A stretch of DNA of 64,000 nucleotides from Streptomyces physcomitrii (GCF_012273655.1 NZ_JAAWWP010000025.1:28684-92683), one strand, 5' to 3'; numbered from the stretch's first letter, positions 33,480-44,542 are shown. Program-made: numbers and translations. Notes: generated from the letters alone by a model not told the origin.

Positions 33480-33795
33480 GGACCCCGGTCGCGACGACCC
33501 CGTGAGGCTTCCGGTCGGGGCCATCCCGCTGCCGCCCCGCCTCACGTCCTCGGATCTCGCGCCTTGTCTCCGGATCCTTCAGCGCCCGTCCCAGGCAGGC
33601 ATTCCAGCGATGCCGCATCGGCGCAGGTGGGAGGCGGTCTCAGCGTTCCAGTGTCCCTGCTCGGACAGAGATCATTGCGGGGTGGGTGGGCCGCCGGGAG
33701 TCTTGTTCCCGCCGACGGGCCGAGAGGCCGGCCGGGCGGGTGCCTCGCACCGCTCAGGGGCGTCGGCAGTCCGACCACCACGGGGGAGACCACCC
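33480..33795. other. Intergenic, promoter of DUF4232 lipoprotein
   Basis: Nothing beyond a presumed promoter for the downstream lipoprotein was seen. No frame shows convincing coding bias. Confidence 0.45.
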
Positions 33796-34515
33796 ATGCG
33801 CAAGAACCTCATCCGCACGACCGCACTGGCGGCCACGGCCGTGGCAGCCGTCTTCTCACTGACCGCCTGCGACGGGGACGAGGACACCTCGACCTCGTCC
33901 TCGTCCTCGTCCTCACACGGTGCCGGGCAGTCCGCGGACACGGGGCGGGACGGCGACAGCGGGGCGGACGGCTCCGGCGAGGGCTCCGGCTCGCAGGGCA
34001 CCTCCGCGGGGAGCGAGGGCTCGACCGGTGGCGCCTCCGGGGGCGGCGACGGCTCCTCCGACTCCGGTGGCAGCGGGAGCGGGGGCGGTGACAAGGGCGG
34101 CTACGGGCAGGTCTGCGGCGCCAACGACCTGACCTGGCACGCCACGTCCAAGACCCAGGCCGGGGGCTACATCCTCCTCTCGGTGAAGGCCAGGCCGGGG
34201 ATCGCCTGCACACTCCCGGCTCAGCTGCCGGTGGTGGCCTTCGGGTCCGACGGTACGGAGGCGGGGCCGGCCGAGCAGTCCGTGGGCGAGCCCGTGAAGC
34301 TGAGCGGCGGCACGGTCGCCTACGCCGGGGTGAACCCCAAGACCACCAACCGGGACGGCGGCAAGGAACTGGAGGAGATCATCGTCGCGGTGAGCAAGGA
34401 CGACAGGACCGACCCGGTCGCCCTGAAGACCGGCACCCTCACCGTCGACGACCCGATCGTCACCAACTGGCACACCTCACCGGCGGACGCCGTCCCCTTC
34501 GCCGGGGGCCACTGA
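33796..34515 (+). CDS. DUF4232 lipoprotein
   Basis: This 239-aa predicted lipoprotein has an ATG at 33796 with GGGGGAG eight bases upstream. A signal peptide ends at the lipobox FSLTAC, Cys about 25. A Ser/Gly/Asp-rich spacer of some 75 residues follows (including a run of nine serines broken by one Thr). The C-terminal DUF4232 domain runs from about 110: VCGANDLTWHATSKTQAGGYILLSVKARPG. Family members are actinobacterial surface proteins of unknown function. It appears monocistronic and converges with recQ. Confidence 0.85.
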   Translation: MRKNLIRTTALAATAVAAVFSLTACDGDEDTSTSSSSSSSHGAGQSADTGRDGDSGADGSGEGSGSQGTSAGSEGSTGGASGGGDGSSDSGGSGSGGGDKGGYGQVCGANDLTWHATSKTQAGGYILLSVKARPGIACTLPAQLPVVAFGSDGTEAGPAEQSVGEPVKLSGGTVAYAGVNPKTTNRDGGKELEEIIVAVSKDDRTDPVALKTGTLTVDDPIVTNWHTSPADAVPFAGGH

Positions 34516-34586
34516 CGGCAGGGCGGCGCCGGGCAGGAGGGCGCCGGGCAGGGCGACGCCGAGCCCCGGGACCGTGGGGCGGGCTA

Positions 34587-34618
34587 CCCCGGGACAGCAG
34601 GGCGGCCTCGTCCCGGGG
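34587..34618. terminator. Hairpin between DUF4232 lipoprotein and recQ
   Basis: CCCCGGGAC (34587-34595) pairs with GTCCCGGGG (34610-34618) across a 14-base loop, 16 bases past the recQ stop on the minus strand. It could act on both convergent genes. Confidence 0.6.
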
Positions 34619-34633
34619 CAGGCGGGCACGGCC

Positions 34634-36841
34634 TCACCCCTCGTCCGGCGGCTCCCAGCCCCACTCCTCCTCGGGCGGCTCCTCCTCCGAGAACAGGGCC
34701 TCCTCCGAGGCCTTCGCCCCGCCAGCTCCTCCTGCCGCGCCCCGCCCGGCACCGGGGGCTCCGGCACCGGCCGCCCCGCCACTGCCACCGGCTCCGGCAT
34801 CACCGGTGCCTTCGCCGCCCCCGGTGGCGCCGAGCGACTCCAGCACCTCCAGCACGCCCTCGCCCCAGGTGGCCAGCTTCTTCTCACCGATGCCGCTGAT
34901 GCCGCCGAGTTCGCGTACCGAGGTGGGCTGGAGGGTGGCGATCTCGCGCAGGGTGGCGTCGTGGAAGATCACGTAGGCGGGGACGCCCTGTTCCTTGGCC
35001 TGCTGGCCGCGCCAGGTCCGCAGTGCCTCGAAGACCGGCTGGAGTTCGGCGGGCAGCTCCGCCGCGGCGGCCGCCGCCTTCTGCCTGCGTTCGCCGCGCG
35101 AGCCGCCCGAGGCGCCGCCGCCCGCGCGGGCGGTGGGGATCTTCGCCTCCTTGCGCAGGGGGACCTCGCGCTCCCTGCGCAGGACCGTGCCGCTGGCCTC
35201 GGTCAGGACCAGGGTGCCGTACTCGCCCTCGACCGCGAGGAGGCCCTGGGCCAGCAACTGGCGTACCACGCCCCGCCATTCGGCCTCTGCGAGTTCCTCC
35301 CCGATACCGAAGACGGAGAGCTGGTCGTGGTCGAACTGGATCACCTTCGCGGTCCTGCGGCCGAGCAGGATGTCGATGATCTGACCGGCGCCGAACTTCT
35401 GGTTGCGCTCCCGCTTCAGCCGGACCACCGTCGAGAGAGCCTTCTGCGCGGCGACGGTGCCGTCCCAGGTCTCCGGCGGGGTGAGGCAGGTGTCGCAGTT
35501 GCCGCAGCCGGTGGTGCCCGGTTCCTGGCCGAAGTACATCAGGAGCTGGCCGCGCCGGCACTGGGCGGTCTCGCAGAGGGCGAGCATGGCGTCGAGATGG
35601 GCGCCCGCGCGGCGCCGGAAGGCCTCGTCGCCCTCTCCCATCTGGATGAGCTTGCGCTGCTGGACGACGTCCTGGAGGCCGTAGGCCATCCACGCGGTGG
35701 AGGGCAGTCCGTCGCGGCCCGCGCGGCCGGTCTCCTGGTAGTAGCCCTCGACGGACTTGGGCAGGTCGAGGTGGGCGACGAAGCGTACGTCGGGTTTGTC
35801 GATGCCCATTCCGAAGGCGATGGTGGCGACCACGACGAGCCCCTCCTCACGGAGGAACCGGGCCTGGTGATCGGCGCGCACCCGGGCGTCCAGGCCCGCG
35901 TGGTACGGGACGGCCTCGACGCCGTTGCGGTTCAGGAACTCGGCGGTCTTCTCCACCGAGTTGCGCGAGAGGCAGTAGACGATTCCCGCTTCGCCCGGGT
36001 GCTCGGTGCGCAGGAAGGAGAGCAGCTGCTTCTTCGGGTCGGCCTTGGGGACGATGCGGTACTGGATGTTGGGCCGGTCGAAGCTGGCCTCGAAGTGCCG
36101 GGCCCCGGGCATGTCGAGCCGCTGGGTGATCTCCTGGTGGGTGGCCCGGGTGGCGGTGGCCGTGAGCGCGATGCGCGGGACCCCGGGCCAGCGCTCGCCG
36201 AGCACCGCGAGGGCCAGGTAGTCGGGCCGGAAGTCGTGGCCCCACTGGGCGACGCAGTGCGCCTCGTCGATGGCGAAGACGGAGATGTCCCCGCGGCCGA
36301 GCAGGTCGAGGGTGGTGTCGAGGCGGAGGCGCTCGGGGGCGAGGTAGAGGAGGTCGAGTTCCCCGGCGAGGAACTCGGCCTCGACCAGGCGGCGTTCCTC
36401 GAAGTCCTGGGTGGAGTTCATGAACCCGGCGCGGACGCCGAGCGCGCGCAGGGCGTCGACCTGGTCCTGCATGAGCGCGATCAGCGGGGAGACAACCACC
36501 CCGGTGCCGGGGCGGACCAGCGCCGGGATCTGGTAGCAGAGGGATTTGCCGCCGCCGGTGGGCATGAGCACGACCGCGTCGCCGCCGCCGACCACATGCT
36601 CGATGACGGCCTCCTGCTCCCCGCGGAAGGCCTCGTATCCGAAGACGCGGCGCAGGGTGCCGAGGGCGGGGCTGTCCGCCGTACTCCCCGCGGGGCCGCT
36701 CTCCGGGGCGCCCTCGGCGGGGGTGCCGTCAGGGGCTTCCGCCGGGGCCTTCGGGGACACCGCCCCGGATTCCGCTTCGGTGCCCTCCGCCGGGGGCGCC
36801 TCCTGCTCGGGGCCCGTCCCGTGCCGTGCCGTGTCCGTCAT
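34634..36841 (-). CDS. recQ: ATP-dependent DNA helicase RecQ
   Basis: This 735-aa 3'-5' helicase unwinds recombination and replication intermediates. ATG at 36841 is used; a GTG five codons upstream is possible. Residues 1-60 are an acidic, Pro/Ala-rich tail absent from E. coli RecQ. The helicase core has Walker A MPTGGGKS (about 93-100), the DEAH box FAIDEAHCVAQWGHDFRPDY, and motif VI with QETGRAGRDG. The zinc-binding RQC part has four Cys in CETAQCRRG and CGNCDTC. The winged-helix part follows, then an HRDC domain at about 600-665 (EALRTWRGQQAKEQGVPAYVIFHDATL). The last 65 residues are Gly/Ala-rich and acidic. Confidence 0.95.
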   Translation of the reverse strand: MTDTARHGTGPEQEAPPAEGTEAESGAVSPKAPAEAPDGTPAEGAPESGPAGSTADSPALGTLRRVFGYEAFRGEQEAVIEHVVGGGDAVVLMPTGGGKSLCYQIPALVRPGTGVVVSPLIALMQDQVDALRALGVRAGFMNSTQDFEERRLVEAEFLAGELDLLYLAPERLRLDTTLDLLGRGDISVFAIDEAHCVAQWGHDFRPDYLALAVLGERWPGVPRIALTATATRATHQEITQRLDMPGARHFEASFDRPNIQYRIVPKADPKKQLLSFLRTEHPGEAGIVYCLSRNSVEKTAEFLNRNGVEAVPYHAGLDARVRADHQARFLREEGLVVVATIAFGMGIDKPDVRFVAHLDLPKSVEGYYQETGRAGRDGLPSTAWMAYGLQDVVQQRKLIQMGEGDEAFRRRAGAHLDAMLALCETAQCRRGQLLMYFGQEPGTTGCGNCDTCLTPPETWDGTVAAQKALSTVVRLKRERNQKFGAGQIIDILLGRRTAKVIQFDHDQLSVFGIGEELAEAEWRGVVRQLLAQGLLAVEGEYGTLVLTEASGTVLRREREVPLRKEAKIPTARAGGGASGGSRGERRQKAAAAAAELPAELQPVFEALRTWRGQQAKEQGVPAYVIFHDATLREIATLQPTSVRELGGISGIGEKKLATWGEGVLEVLESLGATGGGEGTGDAGAGGSGGAAGAGAPGAGRGAAGGAGGAKASEEALFSEEEPPEEEWGWEPPDEG

Positions 36842-37240
36842 GCTGCCCGATCCCACCCGTCTGCTTCACGCCGCGCGGCCGCTCCTGCGGCGCCCGCGCT
36901 GCTGTCGTGGGCGGCTTTCCGGCCCACGCAGGCAACGATAGGGGGCGGCGGGGACAGGGCAGGAGTTATCCACAGGCAGGGGGCTCGCGGAGGAGCGCGG
37001 AGAAGCGTATCGGCGCGTCTGCGAGCGCGCTCGGGTGCCTGCGCGCCCTCCGCCGGGCCGGGGCGGAGCCCGGGGCGCCGAGCGTGCGGCGCCGCCGCCC
37101 GGCGCGGACACGGGCAGCGGCGCCAGCACGCCGGGACGCGGGTGGAGGCGCGGGCGGACCCGTCCCCCGCGGTCAGCGCGGTCCTCGGGTCGGCGCGGCC
37201 CCCAGGTCAGCGCGAGGGCCGGGACAGTGCGAGGAGCGGG
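36842..37240. other. Intergenic upstream of recQ, with a DnaA-box-like site
   Basis: No gene is supported. TTATCCACA at 36966-36974 is a perfect match to the E. coli DnaA box, about 125 bases upstream of recQ. One isolated box has no origin character and may be chance. The remainder is GC-rich with no further structure that I could support. Confidence 0.45.
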
Positions 37241-37450
37241 TCAGTGCGAGGGGCGGTCCTCGCCCTTTCCGCCACCGCCGCCGCTGCCACCGCCGTACTG
37301 GTCCCTCATCTTGTCCTGTACGGAGTCGACCTGGCCCTTGTACTTGCCGCCGGTCTTGCCGTCGACGAAGTCCCCTGCCTTGTCGATGCCCTTGCCGGTC
37401 TGCTCGGGGTGGCCTTTGAGCATCTGCTTCAGCTTGTCCATCATGGACAT
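37241..37450 (-). CDS. MT0933-type antitoxin-like small protein
   Basis: This 69-aa protein has AGGAGG five bases before the ATG at 37450, a very strong start. The sequence MMDKLKQMLKGHPEQTGKGIDKAGDFVDGKTGGKYKGQ fits the Rv0909/MT0933 antitoxin family (KxDKxGDxxDxKTGGKY pattern). The C-terminus is Gly-rich and disordered. In mycobacteria these pair with a toxin in an operon; no toxin gene is next to it here, so it may be an orphan or serve another role such as stress response. Located just downstream of the nuo terminator on the same strand, but with its own translation signals. Confidence 0.8.
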   Translation of the reverse strand: MSMMDKLKQMLKGHPEQTGKGIDKAGDFVDGKTGGKYKGQVDSVQDKMRDQYGGGSGGGGGKGEDRPSH

Positions 37451-37533
37451 GTGGTCCTCCTAGCTTCTGGGCCTCACTCCAGCATCACGACAGTGCGGGG
37501 AGTCCGCATCTCCAGTGCGGGCCGAGCGCGGCG

Positions 37534-37568
37534 CGAAGGCCCCTTCCGCCGAGCGGAAGGGGCCTTCG
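37534..37568 (-). terminator. nuo operon terminator
   Basis: A perfect 16-bp inverted repeat (37534-37549 with 37553-37568) with a 3-base loop lies 25 bases after the nuoN stop on the minus strand. It is the strongest hairpin in the region and marks the 3' end of the operon. Confidence 0.85.
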
Positions 37569-37593
37569 GTTTCGGAGACGCGCGCCGAGCGGG

Positions 37594-39258
37594 CTACCGG
37601 GCGAAGACTCCCGCCTGACCCGCCAGGTCCAGGAAGTACTGCGGGGCGACGCCGAGCACCAGGGTGACCGCGACGCCGACCGCGATGGCCGTGGTCGTCA
37701 GCGCGGAGGGCACCGCGACCGTGGGGCCGCCGGGCTGGGGCTCGCTGAAGAACATCAGCACGATGACGCGGATGTAGAAGAAGGCCGCGACCGCCGAGGA
37801 GAGCACACCGACGACCACCAGCGGACCGGCGCCGCCCTCCGCCGCAGCCTTGAACACCGCGAACTTTCCGGCGAAACCGGAGGTCAGCGGGATACCCGCG
37901 AAGGCGAGCAGGAAGACCGCGAAGACCGCCGCGACGAGCGGGGAGCGGCGGCCGAGCCCCGCCCACTTCGACAGGTGGGTCGCCTCGCCGCCCGCGTCGC
38001 GGACCAGGGTGACCACGGCGAAGGCGCCGATGGTCACGAAGGAGTACGCGGCGAGGTAGAAGAGGACCGAGGAGATGCCCTCCGGGTTCATGGCGATGAC
38101 ACCGGCGAGGATGAAGCCCGCGTGCGCGATGGAGGAGTACGCGAGCAGCCGCTTGATGTCGGTCTGGGTGATGGCGACGATCGCGCCGCCCAGCATGGTG
38201 ACGATGGCGACGCCCCACATGACCGGCCGCCAGTCCCAGCGCAGGCCCGGCAGCACCACGTACAGCAGGCGGAGCAGGGCGCCGAAGGCGGCGACCTTGG
38301 TGGCGGCGGCCATGAAGCCGGTGACGGGGGTGGGGGCGCCCTGGTAGACGTCCGGGGTCCACATGTGGAAGGGGACCGCGCCGACCTTGAAGAGCAGGCC
38401 CATGACGACGAGCGCGGCGCCGATCAGGAGCAGCGCGTCGTTGCCCATGGTGTCGGCGAGCGCCGGGTCGATGTCCTGCACGCTGCCGTCGACGACGCCG
38501 GCGATCCGGGCGTAGGAGACGGAGCCGGAGTAGCCGTAGAGCAGGGCGATGCCGAAGAGGGTGAAGGCGGAGGCGAAGGCGCCGAGGAGGAAGTACTTGA
38601 CGGCGGCTTCCTGCGACATGAGCCGGTTGCGGCGGGCGAGCGCGCACAGCAGGTACAGCGGCAGGGAGAAGACTTCCAGGGCGATGAAGAGGGTCAGCAG
38701 GTCGTTCGCCGCGGGGAAGACGAGCATGCCGCCGATGGCGAAGAGGGCCAGCGGGAACACCTCGGTGGTGGTGAACCCGGCCTTCAGGGCGGCCTTCTCG
38801 GAGTCGCTGCCGGGGACCGAGGCAGCCTGCGCGGCAAAGGAGTCGACCTGGTTGCCGTGGGCGGCCGGGTCGAGCCTGCGCTCGGCGAAGGTGAAGATCG
38901 CGACGAGCCCGGCGAGCAGGATGGTGCCCTGCAGGAAGAGGGCGGGTCCGTCGACGGCGACGGCGCCCATGGCGGCGATGTGCGCCTTGGTGGTGCCGTA
39001 GCCGTCGGCGGCGAGGGCGAGTACCGCGATGAAGGCGGCGACCAGGGCGAGGACGGCGGTGCCGACCTGCGCGTAGTAGCGGGACCGGCGCGGTACGAAG
39101 GCCTCGATGAGGATGCCGATGAGGGCCGCGCCGATGACGATCAGCGTGGGCGACAGCTGGGCGTACTCGATCTTGGGTGCGTCGATCTTGCCGATCTCGT
39201 TGCTGGCGGGCGCGGTGGCCGCCATTGTCCACAGGCTGTGGACGGCCGATGCGCTCAC
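37594..39258 (-). CDS. nuoN: NADH-quinone oxidoreductase subunit N
   Basis: This 554-aa subunit is an antiporter-like proton-pumping subunit in the membrane arm of complex I, with about 14 transmembrane helices. GTG start at 39258 overlaps the nuoM stop by four bases. The key Lys/Glu helices are recognisable in LFKVGAVPFHMWTPDVYQGAPTPVTGFMAAATKVAAF. SSIAHAGFILAGVIAMNPEG and FAGIPLTSGFAGKFAVFKAA are the other family blocks. An inserted hydrophilic loop at about 125-160 (DPAAHGNQVDSFAAQAASV) makes it longer than the E. coli protein. Last gene before the terminator. Confidence 0.96.
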   Translation of the reverse strand: MSASAVHSLWTMAATAPASNEIGKIDAPKIEYAQLSPTLIVIGAALIGILIEAFVPRRSRYYAQVGTAVLALVAAFIAVLALAADGYGTTKAHIAAMGAVAVDGPALFLQGTILLAGLVAIFTFAERRLDPAAHGNQVDSFAAQAASVPGSDSEKAALKAGFTTTEVFPLALFAIGGMLVFPAANDLLTLFIALEVFSLPLYLLCALARRNRLMSQEAAVKYFLLGAFASAFTLFGIALLYGYSGSVSYARIAGVVDGSVQDIDPALADTMGNDALLLIGAALVVMGLLFKVGAVPFHMWTPDVYQGAPTPVTGFMAAATKVAAFGALLRLLYVVLPGLRWDWRPVMWGVAIVTMLGGAIVAITQTDIKRLLAYSSIAHAGFILAGVIAMNPEGISSVLFYLAAYSFVTIGAFAVVTLVRDAGGEATHLSKWAGLGRRSPLVAAVFAVFLLAFAGIPLTSGFAGKFAVFKAAAEGGAGPLVVVGVLSSAVAAFFYIRVIVLMFFSEPQPGGPTVAVPSALTTTAIAVGVAVTLVLGVAPQYFLDLAGQAGVFAR

Positions 39259-40829
39259 TTGGACGCCTCCACGTCGGGCCGGGGATCCTTCTTCTGGACG
39301 TCGGACATGGTGTGTTTCACCGCCGGGTCGACGAGCTCGGTCAGCGGCTTCGGGTAGACGCCGAGGAAGACGAGCAGTGCGATCAGCGGGACGACCACGG
39401 CCAGTTCACGGACCCGCAGATCGGGGATCTTGGCGAGTTCCGGTTTCACCGGGCCGGTCATCGTCCGCTGGTAGAGGACGAGGGAGTACAGGGCGGCGAG
39501 CACGATGCCGAAGGTGGCGATGATGCCGATGGCCGGGTACCGCGAGAAGGTGCCGACCAGGACCAGGAACTCGCTGATGAACGGGGCGAGTCCGGGCAGC
39601 GAGAGGGTGGCGAGGGAGCCGATGAGGAAGGTGCCGGCCAGCAGCGGCGCCGTCTTCTGCACCCCGCCGTAGTCCGCGATGAGCCGCGAGCCGCGCCGGG
39701 AGATGAGGAATCCGGCGACCAGCATCAGGGCGGCGGTGGAGATGCCGTGGTTGACCATGTAGAGGGTGGCGCCGCTCTGGCCCTGGGAGGTCATCGCGAA
39801 GATGCCGAGGATGATGAACCCGAAGTGGGAGATCGAGGCGTACGCGACCAGGCGCTTGATGTCGCGCTGGCCGACCGCGAGCAGGGCGCCGTAGACGATG
39901 CTGATCACGGCGAGCACCAGGATCGCGGGGGTGGCCCACTTGGAGGCCTCCGGGAAGAGCTGGAGGCAGAAGCGGAGCATCGCGAAGGTGCCGACCTTGT
40001 CGACGACCGCGGTGATCAGCACGGCGACCGGCGCGGTCGACTCGCCCATGGCGTTGGGCAGCCAGGTGTGCAGCGGCCACAGCGGGGCCTTCACCGCGAA
40101 GGCGAAGAAGAAGCCGAGGAAGAGCCAGCGCTCGGTGGAGGTCGCCATGTCGAGGGAGCCGTCGGCCCGGGCCTCGGCGATCTCGGTGAGCGAGAAGCTG
40201 CCCGCGACCGTGTAGAGGCCGATCACCGCGGCCAGCATGATCAGGCCGCCGACCAGGTTGTAGAGGAGGAACTTGACCGCCGCGTACGAGCGTTGGGCGG
40301 CGGCGGTCTTCTCGTCCTGGTGCGGGTGGGCGCGGTCTCCGAAGCCGCCGATGAGGAAGTACATCGGGATGAGCATGGCTTCGAAGAAGATGTAGAAGAG
40401 GAAGACGTCGGTGGCCTCGAAGGAGAGGATCACCATCGCCTCGACGGCGAGGATCAGGGCGAAGAAGCCCTGGGTCGGACGCCAGCGCGAGGAGCTCGTC
40501 TCCAGGGGGTCCGCGTCGTGCCAGCCCGCCAGGATGATGAACGGGATGAGCAGCGCGGTCAGGGCGAGCAGGGCCACCCCGATGCCGTCGACGCCCAGCT
40601 CGTAGCGGACCCCGAAGTCCTTGATCCAGGAGTGGGATTCGGTGAGCTGGTACCGCCCGCCGTCCGGGTCGAAGCGGACCAGGACGGCGACGGCGAGGCC
40701 GAGGGTGGCGAGCGAGACGAGCAGCGCCAGGGACTTGGCGGCGTTGCGTTTGCCCGCGGGGACGGCGGCCGTGGCGACGGCACCGAGGGCGGGCAGGGCC
40801 GCGGTCGCGGTCAGCAGAGGAAAGGACAT
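39255..40829 (-). CDS. nuoM: NADH-quinone oxidoreductase subunit M
   Basis: This 524-aa antiporter-like subunit has about 14 helices. ATG at 40829 lies five bases after the nuoL stop. Conserved blocks are FYIFFEAMLIPMYFLIGGFG (with the helix-5 Glu), VKAPLWPLHTWLPNAMGESTAPVAVLITAVVDKVG (pump Lys and discontinuous helix), ISHFGFIILGIFAM and GLAPFISEFLVLVG. A 60-residue hydrophilic loop near the N-terminus (YQLTESHSWIKDFGVRYELG) lies outside the membrane as in other NuoM proteins. Confidence 0.96.
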   Translation of the reverse strand: MSFPLLTATAALPALGAVATAAVPAGKRNAAKSLALLVSLATLGLAVAVLVRFDPDGGRYQLTESHSWIKDFGVRYELGVDGIGVALLALTALLIPFIILAGWHDADPLETSSSRWRPTQGFFALILAVEAMVILSFEATDVFLFYIFFEAMLIPMYFLIGGFGDRAHPHQDEKTAAAQRSYAAVKFLLYNLVGGLIMLAAVIGLYTVAGSFSLTEIAEARADGSLDMATSTERWLFLGFFFAFAVKAPLWPLHTWLPNAMGESTAPVAVLITAVVDKVGTFAMLRFCLQLFPEASKWATPAILVLAVISIVYGALLAVGQRDIKRLVAYASISHFGFIILGIFAMTSQGQSGATLYMVNHGISTAALMLVAGFLISRRGSRLIADYGGVQKTAPLLAGTFLIGSLATLSLPGLAPFISEFLVLVGTFSRYPAIGIIATFGIVLAALYSLVLYQRTMTGPVKPELAKIPDLRVRELAVVVPLIALLVFLGVYPKPLTELVDPAVKHTMSDVQKKDPRPDVEASK

Positions 40830-40834
40830 GGGAA

Positions 40835-42754
<1,920 letters not shown>

Positions 42755-42765
42755 GAGCTGACCCC

Positions 42766-43065
42766 TTAGAGCTTCATCAGGCTGGCGTCGTCGACCGAGG
42801 CCGAGTGGCGGGAGCGGAACAGCGACACGATGATCGCGAGTCCGACGACGACCTCCGCGGCGGCGACGACCATCGTGAAGAAGGCGATGATCTGGCCGTC
42901 GAGGTTTCCGTGCAGGCGCGAGAAGGCGACGAAGGCGAGGTTGCAGGCGTTGAGCATCAGCTCCACGCACATGAACACCACGATCGCGTTCCGCCTGATC
43001 AGTACGCCGGTGGCACCGATGCTGAACAGCAGTGCCGCCAGATACAGGTAGTTGACCGGGTTCAC
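42766..43065 (-). CDS. nuoK: NADH-quinone oxidoreductase subunit K
   Basis: This 99-aa, three-helix membrane subunit carries the buried Glu pair that links proton channels, in VFMCVELMLNACNLAFVAF and VVAAAEVVVGLAIIVSLF. GTG start at 43065 overlaps the nuoJ stop by four bases. Length matches the family. Confidence 0.96.
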   Translation of the reverse strand: MNPVNYLYLAALLFSIGATGVLIRRNAIVVFMCVELMLNACNLAFVAFSRLHGNLDGQIIAFFTMVVAAAEVVVGLAIIVSLFRSRHSASVDDASLMKL

Positions 43066-43877
43066 TTCGATGCCTCCTCGGAGGTCGGCCGCTCCAGGCG
43101 CTCGGTGGACCGCTGTTCGAGGGCCTTGAGGTCGTTCAGCGCCTCGCTGGAGACGTCGCGGATCTGGCCGCGGGCGCGCAGCGTCTTGTTGACGGTCAGC
43201 TCCGAGGGGGAGCCGTCGGGCAGCAGGCCCGCGATGTCGACCGCGTTGTGCCGGGCGTAGACGCCGGGGGCGGGCAGCGGCGGCAGGTGGACGCCGTCCC
43301 GGATGCGCTGCTCGGACAACTCGCGCTGGGTCTTGGCGCGTTCGGTGCGCTCACGGTGGGTGAGGACCATCGCGCCGACCGCGGCGGTGATGAGCAGGGC
43401 GCCGGTGATCTCGAAGGCGAAGACGTACTTGGTGAAGATCAGGGTGGCCAGGCCCTCGACGTTCCCGCCGGAGTTGGCGCGGGTCAGTCCGCTGAACTCG
43501 GTCAGCGAGGCGTTGCCGATCCCGGCGATCAGCAGGACGCCGAAGCCGATTCCGCACAGCGCGGCCAGCCAGCGCTGGCCCTTGATGGTCTCCTTCAGGG
43601 AGTCCGCGGCGCTGACGCCGATGAGCATGACCACGAAGAGGAACAGCATCATGATCGCGCCGGTGTAGACGACGATCTGCACGATGCCGAGGAAGTAGGC
43701 GCCGTTGGCCAGGTAGAAGACCGCGAGGATGATCATCGTCCCGGCGAGGCAGAGCGCGCTGTGCACGGCCCGGCGCATCAGGATGGTGCACAGGGCGCCG
43801 AGCACCGCGACGGTGCCGAGGATCCAGAACTGGACGGCCTCACCGGTGGAGGTGGTGGCGGCGGCGAGGGTGCTCAT
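43062..43877 (-). CDS. nuoJ: NADH-quinone oxidoreductase subunit J
   Basis: This 271-aa subunit has five transmembrane helices in residues 15-180, with the pi-bulge region YFLGIVQIVVYTGAIMMLFLFVVMLI on helix 3. ATG at 43877 overlaps the nuoI stop (ATGA). The 85-residue hydrophilic C-terminal extension (RTERAKTQRELSEQRIRDG onward, to SEEASK) is longer than in E. coli NuoJ and typical of actinobacteria. Confidence 0.95.
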   Translation of the reverse strand: MSTLAAATTSTGEAVQFWILGTVAVLGALCTILMRRAVHSALCLAGTMIILAVFYLANGAYFLGIVQIVVYTGAIMMLFLFVVMLIGVSAADSLKETIKGQRWLAALCGIGFGVLLIAGIGNASLTEFSGLTRANSGGNVEGLATLIFTKYVFAFEITGALLITAAVGAMVLTHRERTERAKTQRELSEQRIRDGVHLPPLPAPGVYARHNAVDIAGLLPDGSPSELTVNKTLRARGQIRDVSSEALNDLKALEQRSTERLERPTSEEASK

Positions 43878-44542
43878 GCGTCCACCCCCTCGGAGTCCGG
43901 CTTCTCGCCCTTGGAGGTCGCGGTCTGGATCTCGGTGCCGGGGGCGGCCTCGGTGACCAGGCCCCGGTAGTAGTCCTGCTCGTCGGTGCCCGGGTAGATC
44001 GCGTGCGGGCTGTCGACCATGCCCTCGTCGAGCCCGGCGAGCAGCTGCTCCTTGGTGTAGATCAGGTTCTCGCGGCTGGAGTCGGCGAGTTCGAACTCGT
44101 TGGTCATGGTGAGCGCGCGGGTCGGACAGGCCTCGATGCACAGCCCGCACAGGATGCAGCGGGCGTAGTTGATCTGGTAGACGCGTCCGTACCGCTCGCC
44201 CGGCGAGTAGCGCTCCTCGTCGGTGTTGTCGGCGCCCTCCACGTAGATGGCGTCGGCGGGGCAGGCCCAGGCGCACAGCTCGCAGCCGACGCACTTCTCC
44301 AGGCCGTCCGGGTGGCGGTTGAGCTGGTGCCGGCCGTGGAAGCGCGGTGCGGTGGTCTTGGGCTGCTCGGGGTACTGCTCGGTGAGCCGCTTCTTGAACA
44401 TGGCCTTGAAGGTCACGCCGAAGCCGGCCACCGGGTTCTGGAACCCGGCCGGTTCGGCGGACCGGCCGCCGGACTCCGCCCCGGCCGGGGCCACTTCGCC
44501 GCCCTTGCCGGGCTTCTCGGGCACTGAGGACTGCTCAGCCAT
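43874..44542 (-). CDS. nuoI: NADH-quinone oxidoreductase subunit I (2x 4Fe-4S)
   Basis: This 222-aa subunit of the Q-module passes electrons through clusters N6a and N6b. ATG at 44542 follows GGAGG seven bases upstream, with an 8-base overlap with nuoH. The two cluster motifs are CVGCELCAWACP and CILCGLCIEACP. RFHGRHQLNRHPDGLEKCVGC is the usual lead-in. Residues 1-35 and the last 30 are disordered extensions. Confidence 0.96.
   Translation of the reverse strand: MAEQSSVPEKPGKGGEVAPAGAESGGRSAEPAGFQNPVAGFGVTFKAMFKKRLTEQYPEQPKTTAPRFHGRHQLNRHPDGLEKCVGCELCAWACPADAIYVEGADNTDEERYSPGERYGRVYQINYARCILCGLCIEACPTRALTMTNEFELADSSRENLIYTKEQLLAGLDEGMVDSPHAIYPGTDEQDYYRGLVTEAAPGTEIQTATSKGEKPDSEGVDA

Noticed and set aside
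36966..36974. Replication origin
   Set aside because: A single DnaA box without dnaA/dnaN or a box cluster is not an origin.
34574..37618. 1014-codon plus-strand open frame
   Set aside because: It lies antisense to recQ and has shadow composition with no recognisable domain.
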